DNA from: Pseudomonas arsenicoxydans
GTDB taxonomy: Bacteria; Pseudomonadota; Gammaproteobacteria; Pseudomonadales; Pseudomonadaceae
NCBI RefSeq assembly: GCF_006438915.1
Contig: NZ_RCZE01000005.1
Location: 310,001 to 374,000, forward strand
Length of the DNA: 64,000 nucleotides
Reading direction: 5' to 3'
Numbering within the stretch: position 1 is the stretch's first letter; each line of letters opens with the position of its first letter. The position numbers and the translations under genes were made by a program. Of this stretch, positions 27,610 through 37,165 are shown one piece after another. The notes beneath the pieces are model-generated. The model was given only the letters and a program-made list of their open reading frames with translations, was not told the DNA's origin and did not search any database.

Positions 27610-28452
27610 TCAGAGCTTCAGGGTGCCGGTAATGCAGGTCACCACCGCCCCGCCAATCCATATTTCATCGCCCACCTGATCCACCTGAATGCGCCCCGCC
27701 CGTCCCATCGTCAGGCCCTGACTAACCACATAGGACGCTGGCGCCAGCCCCTCGGCGAGTAACCACTGCGCAATCCCGGCATTCAAACTGCCGGTCGCCG
27801 GATCTTCCGGCATGCCGTCCCCGGAGATGAAGGCCCGTACTTCAAATTGCGCGTCATCGCCATCACGCTCGCTATCCCACGGTGCGATCACGCCGACCGC
27901 CAGCCCCAGCATCTGCGAGTGATCCGGTTGCAAGTCCAGCACCTGCTGGCGGTCCGCGACCATCACCGCCAACCAGCCGGCACCATTATCCACCCACTGC
28001 GCCCGGACAATCGCCCCGACCTCCAGACCGAGCCCGCGGCGCACGCGCTCCACTACTTCGACGTCCACCGGACCGGCGTTGATCAGGGGTGGCGCAAGAA
28101 AGGCCAGCTCTGCGCCTTCGCGACGGACCCGCACCAGCCCGACGCCGCATTCCTGAATGATCTCCTCGCCCTTGGGCACGCCTCCCGCCTCAAGCCAGGC
28201 ATGGCAAGTGCCCAGGGTCGGATGACCGGCGAAGGGCAATTCGTTCAGGGTGGTGAAGATCCGCACGCGGTAGTCGGCCCGCGGATCACGCGGTTCCAGC
28301 ACGAACGTGGTTTCACTGAGGTTGGTCCAGGTCGCGAACGCCGCCATTTGTTCATCACTGAGCGCATCGGCCCCGAACACCACCGCCAGCGGATTGCCCT
28401 TGAGGGCGACGCGGCTGAAGACATCTACTTGCTTGAAATCGAATGAACGCAT
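27610..28452 (-). CDS. PhzF-family isomerase
   Basis: A 280-residue protein of the PhzF/diaminopimelate-epimerase fold. The N-terminal signature VDVFSRVALKGNPLAVVF, catalytic Glu 47 in NLSETTFVL, FAGHPTLGT, and PEDPATGSLNAGIA near the C-terminus are all present. PhzF of phenazine synthesis isomerises DHHA, but most homologs act on unknown substrates, and no phz genes are here. AAGGA supports the ATG at 28452. It lies 24 bases after the GST-like gene, so they form a likely operon. Confidence 0.88.
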   Translation of the reverse strand: MRSFDFKQVDVFSRVALKGNPLAVVFGADALSDEQMAAFATWTNLSETTFVLEPRDPRADYRVRIFTTLNELPFAGHPTLGTCHAWLEAGGVPKGEEIIQECGVGLVRVRREGAELAFLAPPLINAGPVDVEVVERVRRGLGLEVGAIVRAQWVDNGAGWLAVMVADRQQVLDLQPDHSQMLGLAVGVIAPWDSERDGDDAQFEVRAFISGDGMPEDPATGSLNAGIAQWLLAEGLAPASYVVSQGLTMGRAGRIQVDQVGDEIWIGGAVVTCITGTLKL

Positions 28453-28476
28453 GATCTTCCTTGTTCGTGACACATT

Positions 28477-29181
28477 CTATTTAGGGTTAGGGATTTCCAG
28501 CCCACGGATCACCGCCGGCCGCGCCAAGAAGCGCTCCAGCACGCGCGTGACGTTCTTGAAGTCCTTGATGCCCACCAGATCGCCGGCCTCGTAGAAGCCG
28601 ATCAGGTTGCGCACCCACGGGAAAGTCGCGATGTCGGCGATGGTGTAGCGTTCGCCCATGATCCAGTCGCGCCCTTCAAGACGTCCATCCAAAACATTTA
28701 ACAAACGTTTACTTTCCTCGACATAACGGTCGCGGGGCCGTTTGTCTTCGTAGTCCTTGCCGGCGAATTTGTTGAAAAAACCAACCTGGCCGAACATCGG
28801 CCCGATGCCGCCCATCTGAAACATCAGCCATTGAATTGTCTCGTAACGCGCGACCGATTCCTGCGCCAGCAATTGCCCGCTCTTGTCGGCGAGGTAAATC
28901 AGAATCGCCCCGGACTCGAACAATGGCAGGGGTTTGTCCTCGGGGCCGTGGGGGTCAAGGATCGCCGGAATCTTGTTGTTGGGGCTCAACGACAAAAACT
29001 CGGGAGACATTTGATCCTGGGTGTCGAAGCCCACCCGATGCGGCTCGTAAGGCAACCCGATCTCTTCGAGCATGATCGAGACCTTGACGCCGTTGGGGGT
29101 CGGCAAGGAGTACAGCTGGATCCAGTCAGGGTATTGGGCCGGCCATTTTTGGGTAATCGGGAACGCAGACAGATCAGTCAT
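28477..29181 (-). CDS. Glutathione S-transferase, YfcG/YghU type
   Basis: A 234-residue GST. The N-terminal thioredoxin domain carries IQLYSLPTPNGVKVSIMLEE, where the Thr-x-Asn tract replaces the usual Ser/Cys, as in YfcG and YghU. The ESGAILIYLADK motif and an all-helical C-terminal domain (GERYTIADIATFPWV) follow. E. coli YfcG and YghU are disulfide-bond reductases that bind two glutathiones, and a similar activity is expected here. The upstream 29 codons of the open frame are not believed. First gene of a pair with the PhzF homolog. Confidence 0.88.
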   Translation of the reverse strand: MTDLSAFPITQKWPAQYPDWIQLYSLPTPNGVKVSIMLEEIGLPYEPHRVGFDTQDQMSPEFLSLSPNNKIPAILDPHGPEDKPLPLFESGAILIYLADKSGQLLAQESVARYETIQWLMFQMGGIGPMFGQVGFFNKFAGKDYEDKRPRDRYVEESKRLLNVLDGRLEGRDWIMGERYTIADIATFPWVRNLIGFYEAGDLVGIKDFKNVTRVLERFLARPAVIRGLEIPNPK

Positions 29182-29551
29182 CGGTAGCCTCCATCGCCAA
29201 AGAAAGGGTTGAGCATAATCCAGGATCGCCGCCCGCAGGTTGCGATCTTTTCGCGTTATCGAAACCACTGATGATGACGATCAAAAGATGTCAGCCTTCG
29301 CCAACGCGTCTACGTGTAGGGTGTCCACAATTTCGCAACATCTTGTCGATAACCTTGGCTGCAACCCGTCGAAGGTTGTCGATACAGTGCTGCGCACCCG
29401 CCGGTATCGAACCAAACAGGTTCAGAGGACTCTGAGCAATGCCCTTTCGGACACGGACCGGCCCAACGACATGGAAAACACCCGACGCTGGGAGCTGGTG
29501 GTGTAAAGGTTTGTCAGCCTTAACTGAATACGCTGAAGATCCCTTATTCAC
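29182..29551. other. Intergenic region, no supported gene
   Basis: This 370-base gap separates divergent genes. A + strand open frame (29240-29506, ending RRWELVV) has plausible codon bias in its second half but no ribosome binding site or recognised homology; it may be a small gene, but evidence is weak. No REP element is present, which is unusual for a gap of this size here. Confidence 0.4.
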
Positions 29552-30226
29552 ATGATGAACCTTTCCAGATTCGCTAAACGCTTCAAACACCGTGCGTATA
29601 TTTTTCTGCCGGTGCTGCTGGCGGCGAGCGCGTTGTTTTTGTCGCTGGAGTCCAGCGAAAGCAGTGCCCAACCGGCGGACGGCACCCAGACCCTGGTGTT
29701 CCTGCGTCACGCAGAAAAACCCGAAGGTGGTCTGGGCCAGCTCAATTGCCAGGGCCTCAACCGCGCCATCGACCTTGCCACCTTGTTGCCGGAAAAATTC
29801 GGCAAGGCCAACTACGTGTTTGCCGCCAACCCGACACGCAATGTCGAGGAAGGCGAACTGAACAATTCCTACAGCTACATCCGCCCCCTGCTGACCATCA
29901 GCCCCAGCGCGATCAAGCTCGGCCTGCCGGTCAACATCGAGTTTTCGGCCAACGACACCAGCGATCTGGCGGACGAATTGCTCCACGACAAGTATCACAA
30001 CTCGATCATCTACACCGCCTGGTCCCACGGCTACCTGCCCGAATTGATTAACAAAGTCGCTGGCGATGCGGTCGGCAAGAAACAGAACATCACCGAAGAC
30101 TGGGAATCCAGCGACTACGATTCGGTGTACGTGCTGACCCTGACCTGGCACAACGGCAAGGCCAGCCTCGTCAGTCACAGTTACAAACAAGGGCTGGATA
30201 ACGGCTCGCAGACTTGTCCGACCTAA
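29552..30226 (+). CDS. Membrane-anchored histidine phosphatase-like protein
   Basis: A 224-residue protein. A basic N-terminus and one TM or signal segment (YIFLPVLLAASALFLSL, residues 16-32) precede a histidine-phosphatase fold with LVFLRHAEKPEGG (phosphate-binding RHA) near residue 55 and the late YTAWSHGYLP segment (second His). It is likely in the periplasm facing side. The usual RHGE motif is RHAEK, as in several phosphoglycerate-mutase-like exoproteins. Substrate unknown. Confidence 0.75.
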   Translation: MMNLSRFAKRFKHRAYIFLPVLLAASALFLSLESSESSAQPADGTQTLVFLRHAEKPEGGLGQLNCQGLNRAIDLATLLPEKFGKANYVFAANPTRNVEEGELNNSYSYIRPLLTISPSAIKLGLPVNIEFSANDTSDLADELLHDKYHNSIIYTAWSHGYLPELINKVAGDAVGKKQNITEDWESSDYDSVYVLTLTWHNGKASLVSHSYKQGLDNGSQTCPT

Positions 30227-30317
30227 GCGGTCGGCAACTTCCCACACGCGGTGACGACCACGGCAGTCAAGGGGCGGGCTATCATGTGTCCAACTCCCCT
30301 TTGTCTGGACTCACTCC

Positions 30318-31373
30318 ATGTCACTCTCTTCCGCAGCTATCCCCGCCCGGGGTTGGTCGTTCTGGTGGAAACCCGCCCTGTTCGTTCTGGTCGCCTGTAT
30401 TGGCCTCTATTACGTCAAGTGGTCGCCCTACTACCTGAAAGCCTTCATCGCCGCTGACAACCACAGTATCGGCGCCTCCATCCTCAACGATGAACAAACC
30501 GCGCCGCTGGCCGCTGCCCTGACGTACGCCAAGGTGTATTTCCTGGCGATCTGGAAAGCCGCCGTACTGGCGGTGATTCTCGGCTCCCTGTTGCAAGTGC
30601 TGATTCCACGGGACTGGCTGTTACGCCTGTTCGGTCGCGCCAGCTTCGCGTCGACCTTGCGCGGCGGCCTGTTCGCCCTGCCGGGGATGATGTGCTCGTG
30701 CTGCGCCGCCCCGGTGGCCGCGAGCATGCGACGCTCGAATGTCTCGGTCGGTGCGGCACTGGCCTTCTGGATCGGCAACCCGGTGCTCAACCCGGCGACC
30801 CTGGTGTTCATGGGGTTCGTTCTGGGTTGGGGGTTCACGGCATTGCGCCTGGTTGCAGGGATAGTGCTGGTGTTCGGGGTGTCGATGGTCGCTCAGCGCA
30901 TCTCCGGCCCGGAAACCTTGCCTGAAGCTGCCGTCGAAGCAGTGGCCGAAGTCAGTGAAAAAGACACACAACCGTTCCTGACGCGCTGGGGTAAAACCCT
31001 GTGGCAGTTGTTCTGGAGCACCATTCCGGTCTACATCCTGGCGGTCATGGTGCTGGGGGCGGTGCGGGTCTGGGTGTTTCCGCATATTGACGGGGCAATG
31101 GCCAACAGCCTTCTGTGGCTGGTGCCGCTGGCGATCATCGGTACGTTGTTCGTGATTCCTACCGCTGCGGAAATCCCGATCGTGCAAACCATGATGACCC
31201 TGGGCATGGGCACCGCCCCGGCCGTGGCGTTGCTGATGACGCTGCCGAGCATCAGCCTGCCGTCGCTGCTGATGCTGCGCAAGGATTTCAATGCCCGGGT
31301 GCTGGTGAGCGTGGCGCTGATGACCATGGGGGTTGGAGTGGTTAGCGGGTTGATCGGGGCTGCGCTGCTCTAA
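30318..31373 (+). CDS. SO_0444/ArsP-like permease (DUF318)
   Basis: A 351-residue membrane protein with eight or more TM helices. The diagnostic motif PGMMCSCCAAPVAASMRR near residues 120-137 (paired cysteines in a TM loop) and the second-half IPTAAEIPIVQTMMTLGMG identify the DUF318/ArsP superfamily, which includes efflux permeases for trivalent organoarsenicals and thiol-related substrates. No ars operon is present, so a metal or thiol-ligand role is inference. Confidence 0.82.
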   Translation: MSLSSAAIPARGWSFWWKPALFVLVACIGLYYVKWSPYYLKAFIAADNHSIGASILNDEQTAPLAAALTYAKVYFLAIWKAAVLAVILGSLLQVLIPRDWLLRLFGRASFASTLRGGLFALPGMMCSCCAAPVAASMRRSNVSVGAALAFWIGNPVLNPATLVFMGFVLGWGFTALRLVAGIVLVFGVSMVAQRISGPETLPEAAVEAVAEVSEKDTQPFLTRWGKTLWQLFWSTIPVYILAVMVLGAVRVWVFPHIDGAMANSLLWLVPLAIIGTLFVIPTAAEIPIVQTMMTLGMGTAPAVALLMTLPSISLPSLLMLRKDFNARVLVSVALMTMGVGVVSGLIGAALL

Positions 31374-31397
31374 GATCTTTAGCGCCTGCCAGGGCCT

Positions 31398-31480
31398 CTT
31401 CGCGAGCAAGCCCGCTCCCACATTTGACCGAGTTGTTTGATCAAACACGTTCTAATGTGGGAGCGGGCTTGCTCGCGAAG
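31398..31480. repeat. REP pair, family A, inverted order
   Basis: The reverse unit comes first (TTCGCGAGCAAGCCCGCTC), then the forward unit, with the palindrome TTGTTTGATCAAACA between them. The opposite order to most doublets here, and at a convergent junction. Confidence 0.9.
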
Positions 31481-31498
31481 GGGCCGGTAAAGACAACC

Positions 31499-32602
31499 TC
31501 ACTCCCGCTGATTTACCCGCGTCTGCAGGTATTCAAGAACCGAAGCCTTCCCTCCGGCAAACTCAATCCGCGCCCCTTTTTTCTCCCGCTGGAACGCATA
31601 CATCGGGTCGTAATACTCGCGAAGCAACCCTTCGATCCAGCCCCGATGCAGGTCAACCGCGCCGCTTCGGCCTTGCTCCGCCAAGGCTTCTTCCATCAAA
31701 ATCAACATCCGCCGATGGCGTTCGCCACCCAGGCGTTTCTGCACGTTGTTGAGGCTTTCCAGCAAGCGCTCGGAAAACCGCGCAAACCCTTCATCACCAT
31801 GCACGCCAATGAATTCGGCACACAGGTCCACCACGTAATCGCGCAGAATCCGCTCGACGCGTCCCTCAAGGCTGTCTTCCAGCCAGACCATCGAAAACTG
31901 CTGCATGCCCTGATACAGCGGCAACGGCAAGGCGCAACTGCCGACCGCCCGGCTCTCGTCTTCCAGTACAAACTGCTCAATGCCATGAGCGCGCTTTTTC
32001 AGCACATCCACCGCCAGACGGTTTTCGAAATCGATATTGGAAGGCTGCCCGGTCGCGCGCTTGCCGAAGCTTGAGCCGCGGTGATTGGCGTGACCTTCAA
32101 GGTCCAGCCCATTACGCAACTGCGTCAGCACCTCAGTCTTGCCGGTGCCGGTCATGCCGCCGAGCAAGACGAAATCGCATTGGGCAATGGCCTGATCGAG
32201 GGTGTCGAGCAAGAAGGTGCGCATGGCCTTGTAGCCGCCACCGACCCGGGGATAGTCAATGCCGGCCTCGTCCTTGAGCCATTGCTGGACGATTTGCGAA
32301 CGCAAGCCGCCGCGAAAACAATACAAATAGCCCTCGGGGTGCGCCCGGGCAAAGTCAGCCCAGGCCTGGATGCGCTCAGCCTTGATCTCGCCGGACACCA
32401 ATTGATGCCCCAGCGTAATGGCCGCCTGCTGACCTTGCTGCTTGTAGCAGGTGCCGATGCGCTGGCGCTCACTGTCATTCATCAGCGGCAGGTTGACCAC
32501 GCCCGGGAATGATCCCTTGCTGAACTCGACCGGCGCACGCGCATCCAGCATCGGCCGGTCGTTGAGGAAGATGTCGCGGTAATCGGTGAAGTCGATCGAC
32601 AT
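31499..32602 (-). CDS. selU: tRNA 2-selenouridine synthase
   Basis: A 367-residue protein. The rhodanese domain has the catalytic Cys 95 ([11 protein letters not shown]) and the P-loop domain has [12 protein letters not shown] (Walker A, residues 148-159). SelU (MnmH) replaces the 2-thio group of wobble uridine with selenium, through a geranylated intermediate. The ATG overlaps the selD stop by one base (TGATG), so the two are translationally coupled. Together they need only selenide and tRNA, without selenocysteine machinery (selA/selB absent here). Confidence 0.93.
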   Translation of the reverse strand: MSIDFTDYRDIFLNDRPMLDARAPVEFSKGSFPGVVNLPLMNDSERQRIGTCYKQQGQQAAITLGHQLVSGEIKAERIQAWADFARAHPEGYLYCFRGGLRSQIVQQWLKDEAGIDYPRVGGGYKAMRTFLLDTLDQAIAQCDFVLLGGMTGTGKTEVLTQLRNGLDLEGHANHRGSSFGKRATGQPSNIDFENRLAVDVLKKRAHGIEQFVLEDESRAVGSCALPLPLYQGMQQFSMVWLEDSLEGRVERILRDYVVDLCAEFIGVHGDEGFARFSERLLESLNNVQKRLGGERHRRMLILMEEALAEQGRSGAVDLHRGWIEGLLREYYDPMYAFQREKKGARIEFAGGKASVLEYLQTRVNQRE

Positions 32603-33636
32603 CAAAACACCTCAACCGCGTGTGTCTGTCGCTCAACCAGTTCACCGATCGGTTCCAGGTTCAGGCCCAATTCGGCCGCCACCGCGAGGAACCGTTCATT
32701 GCCTTCGGGCGTGACCGCAATCAGCAGGCCACCGCTGGTCTGCGGATCGCACAGCACGCGTTTGTGCAGTTCCTGGAGTCGCCCCAGTTTGCTGGCGTAG
32801 CTGTCAAAGTTGCGCAGCGTCCCGCCCGGCACGCAGCCTTGCTCGAGGTAATATTCGACACCCGGCAGGCGCGGCACGCGGTCATATTCGATGCGGGCGG
32901 TCAGTTGGCTGCCGTCGGCCATTTCCACCAGATGCCCCAGCAGGCCAAACCCGGTAACGTCAGTCATCGCGGTCACGCCGTCGAGCTTGCCGAAACGGCT
33001 GCCGGGTTTGTTCAGGGTGCACATCCAGTCGCGGGCCAGACCGATGTCGGCCGTGCGCAGCTTGCCCTTCTTCTCGGCGGTGGTGAGGATGCCGATGCCC
33101 AGCGGCTTGGTCAGGTAGAGCAGGCAGCCGGCGGTGGCCGTGTCATTGCGCTTCATGTGGCGCTTTTCCACCAGACCCGTCACGGCCAGGCCAAAGATCG
33201 GCTCCGGCGCATCGATGGAGTGCCCGCCGGCCAGCGGGATTCCGGCTTCATCGCAGACCGAGCGGCCGCCGCGAATCACTTCCCGGGCAACTTCCGGCGC
33301 CAGCACATTAACCGGCCAGCCGAGGATCGCGATGGCCATCAACGGGTCGCCGCCCATGGCGTAGATGTCGCTGATGGCGTTAGTGGCAGCGATGCGTCCG
33401 AAATCGAACGGATCGTCAACGATGGGCATGAAGAAGTCAGTGGTCGAGACGACGCCGCGTTCTTCATCAATGGCGTACACCGCTGCGTCATCGCGCGAGG
33501 CGTTGCCGACCCAGAGTTTGGGGTCCAGGTTCTGCGCCCCGCTGCCGGCCAGAATCACTTCCAGAACCTGAGGCGAGATTTTGCAACCGCATCCTGCGCC
33601 GTGGCTGTATTGGGTCAGACGAATCGGCTCGCTCAT
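32602..33636 (-). CDS. selD: Selenophosphate synthetase
   Basis: A 344-residue enzyme forming selenophosphate from selenide and ATP. The active-site motif [13 protein letters not shown] has Cys 16 and Lys 19 (E. coli Cys 17/Lys 20), so there is no selenocysteine in the active site. The [12 protein letters not shown] and [11 protein letters not shown] motifs bind Mg-ATP. AAGGTG precedes the ATG. It feeds selU directly downstream, and possibly formate dehydrogenase selenocysteine elsewhere. Confidence 0.95.
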   Translation of the reverse strand: MSEPIRLTQYSHGAGCGCKISPQVLEVILAGSGAQNLDPKLWVGNASRDDAAVYAIDEERGVVSTTDFFMPIVDDPFDFGRIAATNAISDIYAMGGDPLMAIAILGWPVNVLAPEVAREVIRGGRSVCDEAGIPLAGGHSIDAPEPIFGLAVTGLVEKRHMKRNDTATAGCLLYLTKPLGIGILTTAEKKGKLRTADIGLARDWMCTLNKPGSRFGKLDGVTAMTDVTGFGLLGHLVEMADGSQLTARIEYDRVPRLPGVEYYLEQGCVPGGTLRNFDSYASKLGRLQELHKRVLCDPQTSGGLLIAVTPEGNERFLAVAAELGLNLEPIGELVERQTHAVEVF

Positions 33637-33703
33637 GGGGTGCACCTTATGGGATCAATGCGGCCGATTCTAGCAGACAGGGTTGATGGCGACTGTGCCG
33701 CCC

Positions 33704-33866
33704 TCCTCGCGAGCGAGCTCGCTCCCACAGTTGATCTCAAGTGAACTGAGATCTTGTGCCCGACACAGATCCACTGTGGGAGCGGGCTTGCTCGCGAAGA
33801 GGCCGGCATATTCAGCATTAATGTTGAATGACACACCGCATTCGCGAGCAAGCCCGCTCCCACATT
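33704..33866. repeat. REP cluster, family A (three units)
   Basis: A diverged unit (CGCGAGCGAGCTCGCTCCCACA) is followed by a standard forward/reverse doublet. Located between selD and the quinone oxidoreductase gene, both transcribed leftwards, which is an exception to the convergent rule. Confidence 0.9.
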
Positions 33867-33875
33867 TTGATTGGG

Positions 33876-34832
33876 TTATGGCAGTAAAATCACTTTTTCA
33901 CCGCTACCCTGATTCACTTCCGCATACCGCTCCAGACCTTCCGCCAACGGTGATTCAAACAAGCCCTCGGGCAATGGCAACAAATCCTGATCGAAGAACT
34001 TGCCGAACTGATCGAGCATCGCCGCGCACGCCTGAACCCCATACAGCAACGAGTTGATCCCCACCACCGAGCCACCCTTGCGATACAACGCCAGGGCCGG
34101 CAGTTGCACCATGCCGTCTACCGGCGCGGCGATGATGGCGATGCGGCCGAAGGTGGCCAGGGCCGCGACCGAGGCCGGGAGCCAGAACCCGGTGGTGTCG
34201 AAGATCACGTCGGCGCCACCGCTATACACGGCGTTCACCTGAGCGCCCAAGTCCTCGGGTTTTTCCAGTTGCAGTGTCTGATAGCCCTGAGCCTGCAACT
34301 CTTTGACCTGCTCCGGACGCCGCGCCGCTGCCAGCACCTGCGCGCCGCGAACCTTGGCCAGCGCCAACGCTGCGCTGCCCACCGCCCCGCCGCCGATCAC
34401 CAATAACCGCGTTTGCGCCGTCACCAGACTGCGTTCCAACGCATCCCACGCCGTGGTGTAGGGCACGCCGAGGCTCGCGGCCTGGGCAAAACTCAGGTGA
34501 GTCGGCTTGAGCGCCACGCCGTTGGCCGGCAGTTTGACAAATTGCGCATGAGAGCCGTCGGCAAAAAAACCCAGCTCGCGCCCGGTGCCCCAGACTTCCT
34601 GGCCGATCAACCCCTGCGGCCCCTCAACCACCACACCGGCAAAATCCCGACCGGGAATCCGTGGCAACGTGGTGTAGGGAAAACGCCCCAGCACGTTCTT
34701 CACATCGCTGGGGTTAAGGCCGGCGGCCTTTATCTGTACCAGTACTTCATCGGCGCCGGGAACGGGAGTCGGCACATCAACGTAGCGCAAGGCCGAGAGG
34801 TCGCCGGTTTTGTCGAACTGCAATGCTTTCAT
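33876..34832 (-). CDS. Zinc-type alcohol dehydrogenase-like quinone oxidoreductase
   Basis: A 318-residue MDR-superfamily enzyme. GroES-like domain: IPGRDFAGVVVEG; Rossmann domain: LLVIGGGAVGSAALALAKVRGA (NADPH loop). No catalytic zinc ligands are obvious (no CxGT/HE pattern at the usual place), so it fits the QOR-like subgroup. Start MKALQ is chosen as the family N-terminus; the open frame continues 32 codons upstream. Likely an NADPH-dependent reductase of quinones or enones. Confidence 0.82.
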   Translation of the reverse strand: MKALQFDKTGDLSALRYVDVPTPVPGADEVLVQIKAAGLNPSDVKNVLGRFPYTTLPRIPGRDFAGVVVEGPQGLIGQEVWGTGRELGFFADGSHAQFVKLPANGVALKPTHLSFAQAASLGVPYTTAWDALERSLVTAQTRLLVIGGGAVGSAALALAKVRGAQVLAAARRPEQVKELQAQGYQTLQLEKPEDLGAQVNAVYSGGADVIFDTTGFWLPASVAALATFGRIAIIAAPVDGMVQLPALALYRKGGSVVGINSLLYGVQACAAMLDQFGKFFDQDLLPLPEGLFESPLAEGLERYAEVNQGSGEKVILLP

Positions 34833-34860
34833 GAGCGTTTCCATGGAATAAATGAACGGT

Positions 34861-35034
34861 TCAGGAGATCCAGCCAGCGACCAGTTGCCGGCCCATGGGC
34901 CACAATTTTTCGCCGGCCAGCATGCCAAGCAGCCCGATCAGCGCGATGGCCGGTGGTGCGGGGGAACGAAAATCCAGTGCGCCGTAGAGCAAACCGACGC
35001 CCAGACCGATGACCAGCGAGATGAGGTAGCTCAT
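34861..35034 (-). CDS. XapX-domain small membrane protein
   Basis: A 57-residue protein, one or two TM segments (MSYLISLVIGLGVGLLYGAL and PPAIALIGLLGMLAGEKLWP). The RSPAPPAIALIGLLGMLAGE signature is the XapX domain (DUF1427). A start at MSYL is chosen; the upstream 11 codons are poor. The family is unexplored; it often sits near dehydrogenases and regulators, as here beside the oxidoreductase and AraC genes. Confidence 0.82.
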   Translation of the reverse strand: MSYLISLVIGLGVGLLYGALDFRSPAPPAIALIGLLGMLAGEKLWPMGRQLVAGWIS

Positions 35035-35167
35035 GGCGGACTCCGGGGGAAATGAAGACAGGCCCAAAGTCTAGTGCGAGGCGGCAGTGGGCACCGGCCA
35101 AGTGCTTCTGAATTTCGGCCAAAGCACTAAAGGAACAGACAGGTCGCTCCCACAGGGGGGGCAGCGG

Positions 35168-35947
35168 CTACAGGATTTGGTGATGGCTGGTAAATTGTGA
35201 GGGCGCGACACCCAGTTCCCGGCGGAACATGTCACTGAAGCTGCTCGGTGAATAGCCCAGCTCGCGGGCGATAGCATTGACCGGCACGCCCTGAATCAGC
35301 TCGGCCACCGCCGTCGCCAGTTGCACCTGTCGTCGCCACTCGGCGAAGCCCATGCCCAGACCGTCCTTGAACAACCGCGCCAGGGTGCGCACGCTGGCGC
35401 CGGCGTTTTCAGCGTGTTGTTCGAACGCGATGTCCAGCGATGGCGCAGCCATGACCGCCTGACAGAGGTTCATCAGGCGTCGGTCGGAATCATCGGGCAA
35501 AGGGATTTTCAACAGAGAGCGCCTGGCTCGTCTAAGCTCCAACAGCGCCAGGCTGACCAACGCTTCGTAATATTCCGGAGCCCCCTCCTCGCCCTGCTCC
35601 ACCAGCCCGACGATCAGCTCTCGCAGCAGACCGCCGACCTCGATCACCTGAACACTTTTATCCAGTGTTGCCGCCAATGATGGCCGCAAGTAGATGTTGC
35701 GCATCTGCAGGTCCGAGACCACACGAATACCGTGCGGCACTCCCGGCGGCAGCCATACCGCCCGTTGTGGCGGCACCACCAGCGCCTCGTGAGGCGTTTC
35801 AACCCACATCACCCCGCTCATTGCATACAGCAATTGGCCCCAGACGTGCTCGTGCGGCTCGATATACAGGCCGCGCGGATAGGTGCGCGCCAGCGGCTGC
35901 ACGGGCACATCGGTGTCACTCAGGTCAGGGGGTGCGGCAAGGGCCAT
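35168..35947 (-). CDS. AraC-family transcriptional regulator with cupin sensor
   Basis: A 259-residue regulator. The N-terminal cupin (HEHVWGQLLYAMSGVMWVET, WLPPGVPHGI) and C-terminal AraC DNA-binding domain with two helix-turn-helix motifs (SVRTLARLFKDGLGMGFAEW and VNAIARELGYSPSSFSDMF) are clear. The start at MALAAPP is chosen. The oxidoreductase and XapX genes lie downstream on the same strand and could be its targets. Confidence 0.87.
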   Translation of the reverse strand: MALAAPPDLSDTDVPVQPLARTYPRGLYIEPHEHVWGQLLYAMSGVMWVETPHEALVVPPQRAVWLPPGVPHGIRVVSDLQMRNIYLRPSLAATLDKSVQVIEVGGLLRELIVGLVEQGEEGAPEYYEALVSLALLELRRARRSLLKIPLPDDSDRRLMNLCQAVMAAPSLDIAFEQHAENAGASVRTLARLFKDGLGMGFAEWRRQVQLATAVAELIQGVPVNAIARELGYSPSSFSDMFRRELGVAPSQFTSHHQIL

Positions 35948-36093
35948 CGGGCAGTAATCATTGAGGTTTTCAGGTCTTGCATGGTAACCAGCCCACGGCC
36001 TTGTCGCCACTGGCCGGCGCCGTCTGACAATAAGACTGAATTTTCCGTAACCCCAATGATCCTTCTATTACCACAGGGAGGAATACGGGCTTT

Positions 36094-36321
36094 ATGAACA
36101 ACGCAAAACTATTCGTCATTGAATACACCCTTCATGGCGCCCCCAAGTCATTCATCATCCGCCTGGACAAGATGGACAACGCGGAGGCTTGGCATTGGGC
36201 AAGCTGCGACGCCGGAGTGGGCAGGATCCCGCGATTCGGCCGCGAGAAGGTGCAAAAGACCAGCAAACCGATGGCGGAGAAGTTCGGGGTCGAGAATGTG
36301 AAATGGCGGCCGGCGAGTTAA
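36094..36321 (+). CDS. Small conserved protein, DUF6555-like
   Basis: A 75-residue basic protein (MNNAKLFVIEYTLHGAPKSF...AEAWHWASCDAGVGRIPRFG). It resembles small Pseudomonas proteins filed as DUF6555, from memory. A GGGAGG lies about 14 bases before the ATG, longer than ideal. A beta-rich, soluble protein is expected; no function known. It is divergent from the AraC gene. Confidence 0.65.
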   Translation: MNNAKLFVIEYTLHGAPKSFIIRLDKMDNAEAWHWASCDAGVGRIPRFGREKVQKTSKPMAEKFGVENVKWRPAS

Positions 36322-36341
36322 TGAAACAGAGCGAATGAACA

Positions 36342-36451
36342 CCTGTGGCGAGGGAGCTTGCTCCTGCTGGGATGCGCAGCGCCCCCAAAAATGGGCCTGC
36401 TGCGCAGTCCAGCGGGAGCAAGCTCCCTCGCCACAAGAAGCTCCCTCGCCA
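36342..36451. repeat. REP cluster, family C
   Basis: A forward unit (GTGGCGAGGGAGCTTGCTCC), its reverse partner, and an extra half-unit (GAAGCTCCCTCGCCA). It lies between convergent small genes. Confidence 0.88.
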
Positions 36452-36469
36452 AAAGATCAGGGTGTAGCA

Positions 36470-36637
36470 TTACTTCTCGTGAGCACACTTGCAGCCCTTG
36501 CTCGAGCATTCTTCGCCATGTTCATGGTGCTTGGCGCAGGCTTCGCAGCAATAGTGTTTGCCGTGGCGCGCTATCGGATGCTCGCCCAGCTTGCACGAGC
36601 ATTTGGGGCAATCGCAGATACTGTCACTGCTGATCAT
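36470..36637 (-). CDS. Bacterial metallothionein
   Basis: A 55-residue, cysteine-rich protein with ten Cys and several His (ICDCPKCSCKLG, HYCCEACAKHHEHGEEC, GCKCAHEK). The pattern and length match the SmtA/PmtA family that binds Zn, Cd and Cu in thiolate clusters. GGAG about eight bases ahead of the ATG at 36637 decides the start; the longer frame adds 13 non-family residues. Stand-alone, no SmtB-type regulator beside it. Confidence 0.88.
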   Translation of the reverse strand: MISSDSICDCPKCSCKLGEHPIARHGKHYCCEACAKHHEHGEECSSKGCKCAHEK

Positions 36638-36709
36638 GAGTCGGACTCCATTAGTGTGGTCGTCGGGGTGCCGCACACGCGGCCCGTCTTACCAGTGTAG
36701 GAGTTTGTG

Positions 36710-37165
36710 TCAGGCCTGCCGTGTGCTGCTGCGATACATGAACACCAGTGCCAATGCCAGGCACACCATCGCCACGATCCGGCTGTTCGACAAGTCGATG
36801 GCCGGATTGCCCAGCCAGCCGAAATTGTCGATCAGCATGCCCATGCCCAGTTGCCCGACAATCACCGCCACGGTCGCCACCGCCGTGCCGATCCTTGGCA
36901 CCGCGCCGACCATGACCATCATGTACACCACGCCGAACAGTGCGCCGCTGAGCTGCCACTTCGGCACGTCCAGCAAACTCACGGCCTGTGCCGGCTCGAA
37001 AAACAGGATCAGCAGCCCGGTCACCACCGCCCCCACCACGAAGGTCAGCAAACTGCTGCGCAACACACCGACCGTTTCGCCCAAACGGCCATTGATCGCC
37101 GCCTGCACGCTCAACACCGCACCGGCCGCGACAATCACGGCCAACAAAATAATCAGATTCATCAT
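36710..37165 (-). CDS. DUF606/DMT-type half-transporter B
   Basis: A 151-residue membrane protein with five TM helices (MMNLIILLAVIVAAGAVLSV, LLTFVVGAVVTGLLILFF). It belongs to DUF606 (YdcZ-like), a half-size branch of the drug/metabolite transporter superfamily. Its ATG overlaps the stop of the preceding DUF606 gene by one base, so the two are probably made in equal amounts and may form a heterodimer. Substrate unknown. Confidence 0.82.
   Translation of the reverse strand: MMNLIILLAVIVAAGAVLSVQAAINGRLGETVGVLRSSLLTFVVGAVVTGLLILFFEPAQAVSLLDVPKWQLSGALFGVVYMMVMVGAVPRIGTAVATVAVIVGQLGMGMLIDNFGWLGNPAIDLSNSRIVAMVCLALALVFMYRSSTRQA

Noticed and set aside
33601..33636. Selenocysteine in SelD
   Set aside because: The active-site codon gives Cys (GAGCGCK); there is no in-frame TGA at that position.
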